Positions 51,696 through 60,028 of a stretch of 64,000 bases of DNA are shown in pieces (within the stretch, counting starts at the first letter, position 1; every line of letters starts with the position of its first letter). Source of the stretch: Nocardia jinanensis (GTDB taxonomy: Bacteria; Actinomycetota; Actinomycetes; Mycobacteriales; Mycobacteriaceae). The DNA lies in contig NZ_BMMH01000010.1 in assembly GCF_014645735.1 (NCBI RefSeq), forward strand, positions 186,001-250,000, written 5' to 3'. The position numbers were made by a program, and so were the translations under genes. A model generated the notes under the pieces. The model saw nothing but the letters and a program-made list of their open reading frames with translations, was not told where the DNA came from and searched no databases.

Positions 51696-53069
51696 TCAGT
51701 TCGCCGGTACGCCCGGCACCGGATCGCGCCGCATCACCGCGAAAACCTCCCCGAGTTCGGGCACCGACCGCTCCAGTTCGGCACCGAAATCGCATTCGCA
51801 CTCCAGCTGGCTCAACGTGCCGACCATAGTGAGCGCGGCCCGCGCGAACGGAGTGCACTCCGGCGGCAGTGTCAGCTCCCGCATCACATTCGTCAGTCGC
51901 AGTGCCGTGGTGCGCAACACCTGTTTGCGCAACCACGGCGTGGTGATGCGGAATCGCGGGTGCCGAACCGGCTCCGCGCACGCCGACAGCGCCGCGCCGA
52001 GAGCTTCCGCGTCGAGAGTCCGCCCGGGGAAAGCGAACCCGTGGGTACGCACCGCTGTCTCCAGGGTCGCCGGGTCGCCGTTGAAGATCGCATCGCACAT
52101 CTCGACCACCAACCGGGTGAAACCCGGATGTGGCCACGGCGCGCAGGCACCGAAATCCATTACCCCGAGCCGGCCGTCCGCGAGCAGACGCAGATTACCG
52201 GGATGCGGGTCGCAGTACAGCAGACCGTGCTGCTCCCAGCCCGTCAACACAAAACGCATCATCGCCTCGCCGACCCGGTCCCGCTGCGCGCGACTCCCGG
52301 ACTCGATGATCCGGGCGGCGGGAACACCGTCGAGCCATTCCGACACCAGCACATCCCCGTGCTGTGCCAGCACGTCCGGCACCCGGAATTCGGTACTACC
52401 GGCATACATCCGGGCGAAGGCCCGCTGATTATCGGCCTCGGCCGCGTAATCCAGTTCCGCGCACACACTCTCGCAGAGTGCCTCGGTCACCGCTTTCACA
52501 TCCGCGCCCGGCAGGAACACCGACGCCAGCGTGGAGATCCGCCGCAACTGCGCGAGGTCCGACTCCACCGCCGCCCGGGCACCCGGATACATGACCTTTA
52601 CCGCGACCGGCCGGCCGTCGTGCCAGACCCCACGATGCACCTGGCCGATCGAAGCGGCGGCCGCCCGCCGATCGTCGAACTCCCGGAACAACTCTCGCCA
52701 GTCCGGACCCAGATGCCCGGCCAGTACCGAGTGCACGGTGGCAGGCAGCATCACCGGCGCCGAATCCTGTAACCGGGCCAATGCGGCCTGGTAGGGAGCG
52801 GCGATATCACGCGGCAGGGCCAGCTGATAGATCGCCAGCAGCTGGCCGAGCTTGGCGGCGCAGCCCTTCAACTCGCCCAGCACCTCGAACATATGCTCGG
52901 CGGTCCGGGCCTGGATATCCCGGTTCACCTCCGCCGCTGGACGACCGAGCGCCCGGCGGCCCGCCCCCGCCGCCTGCCGACCCGCGAACGCGACCGGTAG
53001 TGCTACGAGCTTGGCGCTGCGCAGCGCCCGGCGCACCGGTGGCGCGCCAGGATCACGTCGACTGCTCAT
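51696..53069 (-). CDS. ABC1/UbiB-family atypical kinase
   Basis: A protein of 457 residues with the hallmark KxGQ motif (CAAKLGQLLA), AASIGQVHRG loop, VAVKVMYP Lys, CDPHPGNL catalytic loop and VMDFGA metal motif. ABC1/ADCK/UbiB proteins are atypical ATPases tied to quinone biosynthesis or lipid handling. The gene is divergent from a GntR regulator with about 100 bp between starts and convergent with the SGNH hydrolase. Confidence 0.9.
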   Translation of the reverse strand: MSSRRDPGAPPVRRALRSAKLVALPVAFAGRQAAGAGRRALGRPAAEVNRDIQARTAEHMFEVLGELKGCAAKLGQLLAIYQLALPRDIAAPYQAALARLQDSAPVMLPATVHSVLAGHLGPDWRELFREFDDRRAAAASIGQVHRGVWHDGRPVAVKVMYPGARAAVESDLAQLRRISTLASVFLPGADVKAVTEALCESVCAELDYAAEADNQRAFARMYAGSTEFRVPDVLAQHGDVLVSEWLDGVPAARIIESGSRAQRDRVGEAMMRFVLTGWEQHGLLYCDPHPGNLRLLADGRLGVMDFGACAPWPHPGFTRLVVEMCDAIFNGDPATLETAVRTHGFAFPGRTLDAEALGAALSACAEPVRHPRFRITTPWLRKQVLRTTALRLTNVMRELTLPPECTPFARAALTMVGTLSQLECECDFGAELERSVPELGEVFAVMRRDPVPGVPAN

Positions 53070-53106
53070 ACCTCATCCCCAGAAGCGATTCGCCTGTTCT
53101 CCTGTG

Positions 53107-53148
53107 CAGTCTGGCATATTTGCGCATAGACTGTCTGGGACGTAACAG
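53107..53148. promoter_or_regulatory. Promoter and inverted repeat between ABC1 kinase and GntR genes
   Basis: TTGCGC (53120-53125), 17 bp, TAACAG (53143-53148) is a good promoter for the GntR gene. An inverted repeat CAGTCT (53107-53112) / AGACTG (53128-53133) overlaps its -35, and a third GTCTGG lies nearby. It could be an operator for GntR autoregulation and control of the divergent kinase gene. Confidence 0.5.
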
Positions 53149-53168
53149 CTGCCCAGAAAGGTGCATCC

Positions 53169-53960
53169 ATGGGGTCCCGCACGGTGGTCGCCGATGTTGC
53201 CGACGAACTGGCACGGCGGGTCGCCGCAGGGGAATATCAGCCCGGTGAGCTGATGCCTTCGGTCCGGCAGGTCGCCGAAGAGTTCGAAATGAACCGGGCA
53301 ACCGCCCAGCTCACGCTCGGCCGGCTGGAGTCCTACGGGTTCGTCGAAGCCAGGCGCGGTAAAGGATTCACCATCCGTGAAGTCCGCGCGGCGGGCGGTT
53401 TGGACGTCTACCGGCACCTGTTCCGGTTCTCCATCCCGATGCCCGAGGTCGCCATCGAGATGTTCCGCGATATCGTCGAGGTCGAACGCGGCATCGTCAT
53501 GGACGCGCTGCTCTCCTATACCGGCCTCGCCCATGGTGTCGCCGCGGCGGCCGGGGTCGACCTCGCTGAACTCAAAACCGAGGTAGACGCCCTGGAAACG
53601 CTGGCGCGGCTGGATGTCCCCGACTACCGGCGCATCCTCGCCATCGAGATCGGCGTCGTCCGCAAACTGCTCGTAGCGCTCGAATCCAGTATGCAGCGCG
53701 CCATTCTGAACTCCATCGGCGAAATGGTGCTCGAGGTGCCCGAGGCCGTCGATGCGTACTTCGCGGGTGCCGCCGACCTGCACGTACTGGTATGGCGAGC
53801 CCTGATCGCGGTCTGGGAGTCCGAATCCGGGCCCACACCCGCCCAACTGGCGCTGTTCGAGGATCTTTTCGGGATGTACCACAACAAGGTCGTCGCTCGG
53901 TTCGAGGAACTGCTCGATGCCGCCGGCGAAGCCGAAGAGGTTCACGCCGCCACCGCTTGA
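53169..53960 (+). CDS. GntR-family transcriptional regulator (FadR/VanR-like C-terminus)
   Basis: A protein of 263 residues with a winged-helix DNA-binding domain at about 5-70 (YQPGELMPSVRQVAEEFEMNR, then GRLESYGFVEARRGKGFTI) and an all-helical effector domain of the FCD type (about 85-245) with Asp, His and Arg residues suitable for a carboxylate ligand. The ligand is unknown. Its stop codon coincides with the start of the right-hand 128-bp repeat. Confidence 0.88.
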   Translation: MGSRTVVADVADELARRVAAGEYQPGELMPSVRQVAEEFEMNRATAQLTLGRLESYGFVEARRGKGFTIREVRAAGGLDVYRHLFRFSIPMPEVAIEMFRDIVEVERGIVMDALLSYTGLAHGVAAAAGVDLAELKTEVDALETLARLDVPDYRRILAIEIGVVRKLLVALESSMQRAILNSIGEMVLEVPEAVDAYFAGAADLHVLVWRALIAVWESESGPTPAQLALFEDLFGMYHNKVVARFEELLDAAGEAEEVHAATA

Positions 53961-54085
53961 GCTGTATCTATTTGCCCCGCCTTCGGCGGGGCGGGGCGGG
54001 GCCCTATTAACCCCGGTTCTTCACTCCTTCGCTCAGTCGCTGCGCTCCTTCGCTACGTCGCTCCAGAACCGGGGCGGGCCCCGCC
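53958..54085 (-). repeat. 128-bp repeat element, right inverted copy
   Basis: Reverse complement of 48372-48499 with three mismatches in 128 bp. It begins with the GntR stop codon, just as the left copy ends with the stop of the UPF0104 gene. The pair brackets a 5.5-kb block of four genes. Confidence 0.95.
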
Positions 54086-54568
54086 TACGAAGGCAGACCA
54101 TCCGGATCAGCAAATGCGGTTTGTCCGCATGCAGACCCGAGCCTCGCGTGCCGACGCAACTCCATGAGTCACTGTTCTACGAGACACCTCAAAGGGTCTA
54201 GGCCCGTCTCGCCCTTGACCGGAGGTGCTCAATGGCCGCATTCCGTGTTCGGCCGACCGCACGTCGCATGAGCCGAAGGCTCGAATCTCGAGACCTGAAC
54301 GGCGAGACCGAGGGGGCCTCGATCCCGCGACGCCGCAGGCGGCGCCGAAACACAGCACCTTCGCGAGTGTGTCCACTTTCTTGCGTCGCGAGGGAGTCCG
54401 CATCGCACCTTCGCGAGTAGGCCCAGCTGCTCGCTGTCGCGAGCGAGCTCGTATCCACTCAGCTCCGCAGGCCAGTTCCCGGGCCGGTTTCGCGTGCCGG
54501 TCCGCACTCGAGATCCCACTCTGGAGATGCCCGTGTGCACAGCTCGTGACATCGGCCCCGGGCAGAAC
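54086..54568. other. Non-coding stretch
   Basis: About 480 bp between the repeat element and the next terminator. Frames are Arg/Ser/Ala-rich on both strands with no ribosome-binding site. I see no gene, RNA or mobile element here. Confidence 0.4.
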
Positions 54569-54601
54569 GAACGCCGCCGGGAAATTCTCCCGGCGGCGTT
54601 C
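54569..54601. terminator. Terminator hairpin of the Rv1533-like gene
   Basis: GAACGCCGCCGGGA (54569-54582) pairs perfectly with 54588-54601 around a 5-nt loop. It lies 40 bp past the stop of the minus-strand flavoprotein gene. Confidence 0.7.
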
Positions 54602-54640
54602 CGTCATTCCAGCTCCGCGAGGCTCGCCCCGCCGATGCGA

Positions 54641-55768
54641 TCAGATGGAGTCGTTGAGTTTGTTCAACCGCTCGCAGGCCGTCACATAGCCCTCGATGAG
54701 GCGGCTCATCACATCGGCCGAGCGCTCCATCTTGTTCATCATGCCGACCACCTGGCCGACCGGATTGAAGTTCACGTCCTTGGCCGCTTCGGGGTAGCGG
54801 TGGCCGCGCTTCACACCGTCCAGGGCCACCATCATCTGCAGCGGCATGGGCAGCGGGTCGGGAGTGTCGGTCGACTCCCAGGCATCGGTCCAGTCGTTGC
54901 GCAGCATCCGAGCCGGCTTTCCGGTCCAGGCACGAGAGCGGATCGTGTCGTGGCTGGTGGCGTCGATGTAGGTCTTCATCTGGGCGGGCGGCACATTGGC
55001 CTCTTCCACCGTCAGCCAGATAGATCCGGTCCACGCACCCGCGGCGCCCATCGCCATGGCGGCCGCGACCTGGCGGCCGTCGCCGATACCGCCGGCCGCG
55101 AGCACCGGCAGATCGCCGACGGCATCGATGACCTGCGGCCACAGAACCAGCGAGGAGACCTCGCCGCAGTGGCCGCCGCCCTCGGTGCCCTGGCAGACCA
55201 CGAAGTCCAGGCCGGCGTCCTTGTGATTCAGGGCGTGCTTCACCGAACCGCACAGCGCGCCGATCAGCCGGCCGGATTCCTGGATCTGGGAGACGAATTC
55301 CGGCGGCGGGGTGCCGAGTGCGTTGGCGACCAGCTTCGCCTTCGGATGCCGCAGGATCACCTCGACCTGCGGTGCGGCGGTGGTAGCGGTCCAGCCGAGC
55401 AGCTGCGGGTGTACCTCCTCTTCGGGAAGCTTCGGTACGCCGTGGTCGGCGAGGATCTTCTCGGCGAAGTCGCGATGTCCCTGGGGGACGTGCTTGACGA
55501 GTTCGGCTTCGAGCTGCTCGGGGGAGAGTCCGTCGATTCCCTTGCCCTCGTATTTGGAGGGGATCACCAGGTCGACGCCGTAGGGGTTGTCGCCGACGTG
55601 CTCGTCCAGCCACGCCAGCTCGACCTCGAGCTGTTCGGCGGTGAACCCGACCGCGCCGAGCACGCCGAGGCCGCCGGCGTTGCTGACTGCGGCCGCCACG
55701 TCGCGGCAGTGAGTGAAGGCGAAGATGGGGAACTCGATCCCCAGCCGGTCGCAGATATCGGTACGCAT
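54641..55768 (-). CDS. Nitronate-monooxygenase-like flavoprotein (Rv1533-type)
   Basis: A protein of 375 residues, the same length and style as Mycobacterium tuberculosis Rv1533 (IEFPIFAFTHCRDVAAAVSN start, VVCQGTEGGGHCGEVSSLVLWPQ, LAAGGIGDGRQVAAAMAMGA FMN-phosphate site, SRAWTGKPARMLRNDWTDAW). Relatives include the cholesterol-ring enzyme IpdC (Rv3553), so a CoA-linked lipid or sterol substrate is plausible. A KstR-type operator lies 150 bp upstream. Confidence 0.85.
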   Translation of the reverse strand: MRTDICDRLGIEFPIFAFTHCRDVAAAVSNAGGLGVLGAVGFTAEQLEVELAWLDEHVGDNPYGVDLVIPSKYEGKGIDGLSPEQLEAELVKHVPQGHRDFAEKILADHGVPKLPEEEVHPQLLGWTATTAAPQVEVILRHPKAKLVANALGTPPPEFVSQIQESGRLIGALCGSVKHALNHKDAGLDFVVCQGTEGGGHCGEVSSLVLWPQVIDAVGDLPVLAAGGIGDGRQVAAAMAMGAAGAWTGSIWLTVEEANVPPAQMKTYIDATSHDTIRSRAWTGKPARMLRNDWTDAWESTDTPDPLPMPLQMMVALDGVKRGHRYPEAAKDVNFNPVGQVVGMMNKMERSADVMSRLIEGYVTACERLNKLNDSI

Positions 55769-55919
55769 GGCGGTGCTGGTCTCCCTATGCCTGGAACAAG
55801 TTACATAATTGCCGCGCGGCGGCTGATCCGGCCGCTGTCACCCGTCGGCCTCGAATGCGCCGGATACCTCCTACAACGGTGGCCGGCGCGGCGGGATCCG
55901 TTAGGTGCCATACTTTGAA

Positions 55920-55933
55920 TGTAACACGTTCTA
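55920..55933. promoter_or_regulatory. KstR-type operator
   Basis: TGTAACACGTTCTA fits the KstR consensus TNNAACNNGTTNNA at every fixed position. It lies in an AT-rich promoter region whose only downstream gene is the Rv1533-like flavoprotein (minus strand). Confidence 0.6.
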
Positions 55934-55950
55934 GTTTTAATGGAACCGCT

Positions 55951-57351
55951 TCAGCCGTGCGTCCTCGGCCCGTCCTCGCTCGCCAGGTCGCCACGCTCCG
56001 AATCCGCGCGTGCGGAGGTTCGCGGCGCCCGCACAGGGACCTTCAGGAACAGGCAGAACAGCAGCACCAGCAGCGTGGCCCGCCCCCACACCCCGAACCG
56101 GACCACCGCCTCCATCAGTTCGACCGAATGTCCGGTGCCCATCGTGTAGAAGTACCGGAAGACACCCACGCCGATCGCTATATCGGCGACCAGGTAGCTC
56201 CACACCACCGGCCACGGCACCGCCAGCAACACCAGGAACGGAATCAGCCACAGGGTGTACTGCGGCGAATGCACCTTGTGGAACACCAGGAACCCGCACA
56301 GCATCGCGCCGCTGACGCCGAGCCACGGATATACGCCCGTTTCGGCGTACCGCCGCCACCCCGCCCACAGCGCCACGGCGAACGACACGATGATCAGTGT
56401 CGGTGAGGCGATCGAGACCGTTTCGGTGAACGCGGCGCTGCTCAGCGGATCCGGCCCGAACAGCGGCCGCAGGCCCCAATACCAGATCGAGTTCGTGGTG
56501 ATATCGGCCTCGCGCTGCTGCTGGAACTCGATCGAGGCCCGCCAGCCGTCGTATCCGGCGAGTGCGAACGGCAGGTTGACCACCACCACCGTCGCGCAGG
56601 CGGCGCCCAGCGTGCCCAGCGCACCGGCTGCGTCCAGGCGCGGACGACCCCGCGGCCCGGCCCGCTCCCGCTCCCCGCCGGTCAGTACGTACAGCATCAG
56701 CGGGATCACGAAGATCGCCGGATAGATCTTGAAACAGAACCCGAGCCCCAGCAGTACCGCGGCCAGTGCCCCGCGCACCCGCAGCGGATACCGATCGGCG
56801 GCTGTCACCGCGGCGGCCGCCACGGTTGTGCACACCACCGGCAGTTCCCAGTTGTGGAACGCGTACAGCACCAGCGGCGGTCCCACCGCCCACAACAGCG
56901 CGGCCCGGCCCGCCAGGCGGGCCAGCAGCCAGGCGGTGATCAGGGCGAACGGTGCCAGTAGCAGGGCAGAACGTAGGAGGAAGGCGGCGTCGTTGTGGGC
57001 ACCCAGCGCGCCGAGCCACATCAGCAGACCGCTCAGGACCGGATATTCCACGGCGCCGCCGGTCAGGGTGCCGTCGGCGGTGATCCCGCCGTGCACATAG
57101 GGAAAAATATGCTGATCGATATCGCGGCCCAGCCAGAGGAACTGGATATCGGAATAACAGACCCGGGCGTCCTTGACGTAATCGAAAGCGGCACTACGGC
57201 CGTCGGCCCGGAAAGGGGCTCCGGCGCAGCGTGCCTTGTTGAGGAATGCGACCAGCAGAGTGAGGCCGCACAGCAGTACGACGGTGAGAACGGCTGTGCG
57301 CCGGGCCACGCGATCGGCCCCGAGCACGCTCGCGGCCGGTCCGATCGACAT
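55951..57351 (-). CDS. GT87/DUF2029 membrane glycosyltransferase
   Basis: A protein of 466 residues with about ten membrane helices and an early Asp-containing loop (YSDIQFLWLGRDIDQHIFPY) typical of polyprenyl-phosphate-mannose-dependent transferases. FHKVHSPQYTLWLIPF near residue 360 is a strong family signature. It probably adds mannose or arabinose to lipoglycans or proteins outside the membrane. Mycobacterial Rv0051 occupies the same place next to rpsF. Confidence 0.82.
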   Translation of the reverse strand: MSIGPAASVLGADRVARRTAVLTVVLLCGLTLLVAFLNKARCAGAPFRADGRSAAFDYVKDARVCYSDIQFLWLGRDIDQHIFPYVHGGITADGTLTGGAVEYPVLSGLLMWLGALGAHNDAAFLLRSALLLAPFALITAWLLARLAGRAALLWAVGPPLVLYAFHNWELPVVCTTVAAAAVTAADRYPLRVRGALAAVLLGLGFCFKIYPAIFVIPLMLYVLTGGERERAGPRGRPRLDAAGALGTLGAACATVVVVNLPFALAGYDGWRASIEFQQQREADITTNSIWYWGLRPLFGPDPLSSAAFTETVSIASPTLIIVSFAVALWAGWRRYAETGVYPWLGVSGAMLCGFLVFHKVHSPQYTLWLIPFLVLLAVPWPVVWSYLVADIAIGVGVFRYFYTMGTGHSVELMEAVVRFGVWGRATLLVLLFCLFLKVPVRAPRTSARADSERGDLASEDGPRTHG

Positions 57352-57584
57352 ACCGACACCCTAGTGGGCTCCACCACGGCCCGCTGTTCGATCGAATGGG
57401 CTCCGGCCCGCTATATCTCCGGTGTGCGACCTGGCCGCGGCAGGTGGGAGAAATACGGAAATACGCCGCCCACCGATTGTGGGAATCATTTCGTGGTCGC
57501 GGCGGCGGGGCGATCACCGCGTCGAAGATCGATTTCGCTGCGGGCAGTCCACTCAGGTACTCTTGCCCGGTTGCTGACGCGACG

Positions 57585-57631
57585 ACCTCCTGCCACGGAC
57601 CGTCCGTGGCCGACCCCAGACCACAGGAGGT
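57585..57631 (+). promoter_or_regulatory. Candidate S6:S18 autoregulatory leader of rpsF
   Basis: ACCTCCTG (57585-57592) can pair with CAGGAGGT (57624-57631), which is the rpsF ribosome-binding site. Inside lies a second hairpin (CCACGGA-CCG-TCCGTGG, 57593-57609) followed by GCCGACC. Leaders in which a CCG-bearing hairpin binds the S6:S18 complex and hides the start region are known for rpsF in many bacteria; assignment here is by structure only. Confidence 0.5.
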
Positions 57632-57640
57632 GATTGGTTC

Positions 57641-57928
57641 GTGCGTCATTATGAAGTGATGGTTATCCTCGATCCGAGCCTGGACGAGCGCACCGTCGGA
57701 CCGTCCCTGGAAAGTATGCTCGGCGTTGTCCGTACCGAGGGCGGAAAAATCGACAAGGTCGATATCTGGGGCCGTAAGCGCCTCGCCTACGAGATTCGTA
57801 AACAGGCCGAAGGCATCTACGCGGTGGTCGATCTGACCGCGGAGCCCGCCACCGTGAACGAACTCGACCGCCAGCTGGGCCTCAACGAGCAGGTCCTGCG
57901 CACCAAGGTTCTGCGCAACGACAAGTAG
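57641..57928 (+). CDS. rpsF: 30S ribosomal protein bS6
   Basis: A protein of 95 residues with the full S6 fold (RHYEVMVILDPSLDERTV, DIWGRKRLAYEIRKQAEGIY). GTG start with AGGAGGT 9 bp upstream. It binds S18 on the platform of the 30S subunit. First gene of rpsF-ssb-rpsR-rplI, as in mycobacteria. Confidence 0.97.
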   Translation: MRHYEVMVILDPSLDERTVGPSLESMLGVVRTEGGKIDKVDIWGRKRLAYEIRKQAEGIYAVVDLTAEPATVNELDRQLGLNEQVLRTKVLRNDK

Positions 57929-58023
57929 TTCCGGCGCTACCGCAGTTTCGTCGGAGTCTGTCTCTAGGCTCTAGCGCAACAGGCGAGTGCACCCGGACTG
58001 CACACCGAGCAGGAGGAACCCCC

Positions 58024-58569
58024 ATGGCAGCTGGCGATACGGTAATCACGGTCATCGGAAATCTGACGGCCGATCCCGAGCTTCGATTCACGCCCGCGGG
58101 CGCGGCGGTGGCAAATTTCACCGTGGCCTCCACCCCCCGCATTTTCGACCGTAATACCAACGAGTGGAAAGACGGCGAGGCGCTGTTCCTGCGCTGCAAT
58201 ATCTGGCGCGAGGCCGCGGAGAACGTCGCCGAAAGCCTGACCAGGGGATCCCGCGTGATCGTCAGCGGACGACTCAAGCAGCGCTCCTTCGAAACCCGTG
58301 AGGGTGAGAAGCGCACAGTCGTCGAGCTCGAGGTCGACGAGGTCGGCCCCTCGCTGCGGTACGCCACGGCCAAGGTCAACAAGACCAGTCGTGGTGGCGG
58401 CGGCGGTGGCGGTGGATTCGGTTCCAACAGCGGCGGTGGTGGTAACTACAACGCCGGCAACGGTGGCGGTGGACGGTCCGAACAGGGCGCTGCGGAAGAC
58501 CCGTGGGGTAGCGCGCCCGCGGCCGGCTCCTTCGGGGGCGGCCGGACGGACGATGAACCGCCGTTCTGA
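58024..58569 (+). CDS. ssb: Single-stranded DNA-binding protein
   Basis: A protein of 181 residues: OB fold (about 1-112, TVITVIGNLTADPELRFTPAG and FLRCNIWREAAENVAESL), a Gly/Asn-rich linker with long Gly runs, and the acidic tip DDEPPF that recruits replication and repair proteins. Lies between rpsF and rpsR as usual. Confidence 0.97.
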   Translation: MAAGDTVITVIGNLTADPELRFTPAGAAVANFTVASTPRIFDRNTNEWKDGEALFLRCNIWREAAENVAESLTRGSRVIVSGRLKQRSFETREGEKRTVVELEVDEVGPSLRYATAKVNKTSRGGGGGGGGFGSNSGGGGNYNAGNGGGGRSEQGAAEDPWGSAPAAGSFGGGRTDDEPPF

Positions 58570-58624
58570 GACGGCCCGCACCGGCCCGCGACGGCGGGCC
58601 ACCAAGAAGACGGAGTGAACGAAA

Positions 58625-58876
58625 ATGGCCAAGGCACCGGCGCGCGAAAAGGTGCTCAAGAAGAAGGCTTGCACTTTCTGCAAAGAGAGCAAGACCGGAA
58701 TCGTCAACATCGACTACAAGGATGTGCCGCTGCTGCGCAAGTACGTCAGTGAGCGCGGCAAGATCCGTGCTCGCCGGGTCACCGGCAACTGCGTACAGCA
58801 CCAGCGTGATATCGCCATCGCGGTGAAGAACTCGCGTGAGATGGCGCTGCTGCCCTACGTTTCGACGGCTCGCTGA
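58625..58876 (+). CDS. rpsR: 30S ribosomal protein bS18, zinc-binding form
   Basis: A protein of 83 residues with C16-x2-C19 and C56-x2-H59 (KACTFCKES, TGNCVQHQR), the zinc-ribbon set of the C+ paralogue (mycobacterial rpsR1). A zinc-free paralogue is usually elsewhere under Zur. Starts 55 bp after ssb. Confidence 0.96.
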   Translation: MAKAPAREKVLKKKACTFCKESKTGIVNIDYKDVPLLRKYVSERGKIRARRVTGNCVQHQRDIAIAVKNSREMALLPYVSTAR

Positions 58877-58895
58877 GAAAGGTCGGTCAAGCAAA

Positions 58896-59351
58896 ATGAA
58901 GCTCATTCTGACTGCCGATGTGGACAACCTCGGCGCTCCCGGCGATACCGTCGAGGTCAAGGACGGCTACGGCCGCAACTTCCTGCTGCCCCGGGGTCTG
59001 GCCATCACGGCCAGCCGCGGTGCGCAGAAGCAGGTCGAGGGAATCCGCCGGGCCCAGGAGTCCCGCCGGGTGCGCGATCTCGGCCACGCCAACGAACTGA
59101 AGCAGGCCATCGAGGGTCTCGAAGGGGTTTCGCTGTCGGTCAAGACAGCGGGCACCGGCAAGCTCTTCGGTTCGGTCACCCAGTCCGATGTCGCCGCCGC
59201 GATCAAGTCGGCCGGGGGGCCGGTCCTGGACAAGCGCAGCATCGAACTGCCGAAGTCGCATATCAAGGCCACCGGCAAGCATCAGGTGACCGTCCATTTG
59301 CACCCGGACGTCGCCGCGAAGTTCGCACTGGAGGTCGTGGCCGCCGGCTGA
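58896..59351 (+). CDS. rplI: 50S ribosomal protein bL9
   Basis: A protein of 151 residues with the N-terminal L9 motif (GDTVEVKDGYGRNFLLPRGLA), connecting helix and C-terminal domain (GKLFGSVTQSDVAAAI). ATG 58896; the frame upstream overlaps rpsR and is not used. Last gene of the ribosomal-ssb cluster. Confidence 0.96.
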   Translation: MKLILTADVDNLGAPGDTVEVKDGYGRNFLLPRGLAITASRGAQKQVEGIRRAQESRRVRDLGHANELKQAIEGLEGVSLSVKTAGTGKLFGSVTQSDVAAAIKSAGGPVLDKRSIELPKSHIKATGKHQVTVHLHPDVAAKFALEVVAAG

Positions 59352-59376
59352 TCCGGTTTCGCCACAGATACCCGAA

Positions 59377-59422
59377 ACCGGGGATCACGTCCGCTCGCCG
59401 ACGAGTGGGCGCGGTCCCCGGT
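59377..59422 (+). terminator. Hairpin after rplI
   Basis: ACCGGGGA (59377-59384) pairs with TCCCCGGT (59415-59422); a 30-nt loop contains further pairing. It ends the rpsF-rplI unit. No T-tract. Confidence 0.45.
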
Positions 59423-59532
59423 CGGTTGTGCTCTGTCACAGCAACGGAAGATTAGCCGCTTGTTTGCGGTAATCTTTGTGAAGGCGGGTGCCTGCATTTT
59501 CGCCGGTGGCGCCTGTTCGTTCCGTATGTGTC

Positions 59533-59830
59533 TTATCCACAAGATGTGAGTCCTGTGGATCAATCACAAAACCAACCGGACGTAATGTGACCCAGGTCAT
59601 ATCTGTTCGCCTGTCCGTTAACTCAACACGCCCGGCTGTTCAACATCTCCGACACGCCGATACTTTGTTTATCCACATTGCGTGAGCCGCGAAAATCTGG
59701 ATCTAGCTGGGTATTTTCTGCAGCTGACCTGCGTTTTCCCCAAGTTGTCCACAAGTTGTGCACAACTGCAGGTGAACTATCCCCAGGTTATCCACAGGTC
59801 TGTGCACAGCCCTGGTTGGCATGTGGATAG
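59533..59830. other. Cluster of DnaA boxes upstream of dnaB
   Basis: Exact TTATCCACA at 59533-59541, 59669-59677 and 59788-59796. TTGTCCACA at 59745-59753. TTGTGCACA at 59756-59764. One-mismatch boxes: TGATCCACA (minus, 59554-59562), CTGTGCACA (59800-59808) and CTATCCACA (minus, 59822-59830). Eight sites in 300 bp, in locally AT-rich DNA, is origin-like density. dnaA and dnaN are not here, so it may titrate DnaA, regulate dnaB or act as an auxiliary origin element. Confidence 0.75.
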
Positions 59831-60028
59831 AACCTCGCCTAGGTTCATCGCAGCACCATTGGCGACACCCCGCCGCGATGGGGCGTATCGGTTCTATCCG
59901 GGTGATAGCTGGTACGTCTGACCACTGGTCACCGGTATCTCGAACCCCGGCGAACTTGTCGGACCCGTGGGGTAGAACCGGTCGTCGAAGGGTGGCGTCC
60001 GGTCTGAAGGAGAGGACGGTCGAGTCGG

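Noticed and set aside
59352..60028. The chromosomal oriC itself
   Set aside because: DnaA boxes are dense, but dnaA, dnaN, recF and rpmH are absent; in this group oriC lies between dnaA and dnaN.
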